From: JAZGBC01 sp036444495
GTDB taxonomy: Bacteria > Pseudomonadota > Alphaproteobacteria > Kiloniellales > J153
Assembly: GCA_036444495.1 (NCBI GenBank)
Contig: JAZGBC010000231.1
Coordinates: 1-5,578, forward strand
Length of the DNA stretch: 5,578 bases
Reading direction: 5' to 3'
Under the pieces are notes generated by a model that saw only the letters and a list, made by a program, of their open reading frames with translations, made no database searches and was not told the origin of the DNA. Position numbers and translations under genes: made by a program. Positions 5,028 through 5,578 of the stretch are shown here, piece after piece. Position 1 is the first letter of the stretch; every line of letters begins with the position of its first letter.

Positions 5028-5578
5028 ATGCAACTTTCTAAGGCCCAGATGGCCGAGTTCGAGGAGGAGGGCTATGTCTTCCTGCCCGATGTCTTCTCGC
5101 GTGCCGAGATTGCGGTCCTGAACGCGGAGGTGCCGGGCATCTTCGCCCAGCAGCGCGAGGAGGTCTGGCGCGAGAAGGACGGCAAGGCGGTGCGCACGGC
5201 TTTTGCCGCCCACACCTACAACGAGGCCTTCCGCCGCCTGGGCGCGCACCCGCGCCTGATCGGGCCGGTCATGCAGGTCCTGGGCGGCCCGGTCTACATG
5301 CACCAGTTCAAGATCAACGGCAAAGAGGCCTTCGACGGCGACGTCTGGCAGTGGCACCAGGACTACGGCACCTGGGCGCGCGACGACCTCATGCCCGAGC
5401 CCCGGGCCATGAACGTCGCCGTCTTCCTCGATGAGGTGAACGAGTTCAACGGGGCGCTCATGTTCATCCCCAAGAGCCACAAGGGCGGGGTGCTGGAGGC
5501 CGGGCACGACCTGCTGACCACCTCCTACCCGCTCTGGACGCTGGACAAGGAGACGATCGCGCGCCTGGTCGAGGAAGG
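5028..5578 (+). CDS. Phytanoyl-CoA dioxygenase family protein (5' part, cut by window end)
   Basis: An open frame of 183 residues that continues past the right edge. It begins MQLSKAQMAEFEEEGYVFL, the usual N-terminal helix and first strand of phytanoyl-CoA dioxygenase (PhyH)-type enzymes, which use Fe(II), O2 and 2-oxoglutarate to hydroxylate small molecules. The metal motif HxD is H110-Q-D112 in WQWHQDYGTW. It is followed by MPEPRAMNVAVFLDEVNEFNG and GALMFIPKSHKGG (142-154), the strand and SH motif typical of the family. The distal iron-binding His and the 2-oxoglutarate Arg would be beyond the window. The HQDYGTW...MP..RA stretch also recalls ectoine hydroxylase EctD (WHSDFETW), but the match is not close enough to assign that substrate, and no ectoine genes are visible. 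ATG 5028 fits the family N-terminus; no good Shine-Dalgarno precedes it. It is transcribed divergently from the DUF6494-like gene, with 127 bases between. Confidence 0.9.
   Translation, partial: MQLSKAQMAEFEEEGYVFLPDVFSRAEIAVLNAEVPGIFAQQREEVWREKDGKAVRTAFAAHTYNEAFRRLGAHPRLIGPVMQVLGGPVYMHQFKINGKEAFDGDVWQWHQDYGTWARDDLMPEPRAMNVAVFLDEVNEFNGALMFIPKSHKGGVLEAGHDLLTTSYPLWTLDKETIARLVEE

Noticed and set aside
5022..5507. 161-codon - strand frame opposite the dioxygenase gene
   Set aside because: Antisense shadow; the + strand shows the PhyH iron-binding motif and continues to the window edge.

Overview
The window looks like an ordinary chromosomal segment of a high-GC alphaproteobacterium, possibly Rhodospirillales-like. 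The evidence is a 259-residue SdhB of the alphaproteobacterial type, a small DUF6494-type gene, and a pair of short palindromic repeats (core CTCGGGCTTGACCCGAG) of a kind scattered through alphaproteobacterial intergenic regions. The taxonomic call is from recall, not from a search.

Layout, left to right. Positions 1-123 hold the 3' end of a YgiT/MqsA-type zinc-finger antitoxin-like gene. It is followed on the + strand by sdhB (173-952), a PaiB-type FMN-binding protein (1035-1694) and a membrane-anchored or exported glycerophosphodiester phosphodiesterase (1735-2805). A 184-base gap (2806-2989) contains a perfect 22-bp palindrome with a T-tract, terminator-like, right in front of the ribosome binding site of the next gene. 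That gene (2990-4495) encodes an uncharacterised 501-residue exported protein. The gap 4496-4693 carries two inverted copies of the palindromic repeat. It separates the exported-protein gene from a convergent 68-residue DUF6494-like gene (complement 4694-4900). A 127-base divergent intergenic region follows, then the 5' part of a phytanoyl-CoA dioxygenase-family (Fe(II)/2-oxoglutarate) gene that runs off the right edge (5028-5578).

Functionally, sdhB is core respiration and TCA cycle. The other genes do not form an evident common pathway: paiB and the phosphodiesterase may be co-transcribed (40-base gap), and the rest are housekeeping or orphan genes. I found no RNA gene, CRISPR array, insertion sequence or prophage. 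No clearly new multi-gene system is visible. The points most worth a second look are the antitoxin-like gene directly upstream of sdhB, the terminator/palindrome in the leader of the 501-residue gene, the repeat pair with compensated stem differences, and a candidate leaderless promoter for the dioxygenase gene.
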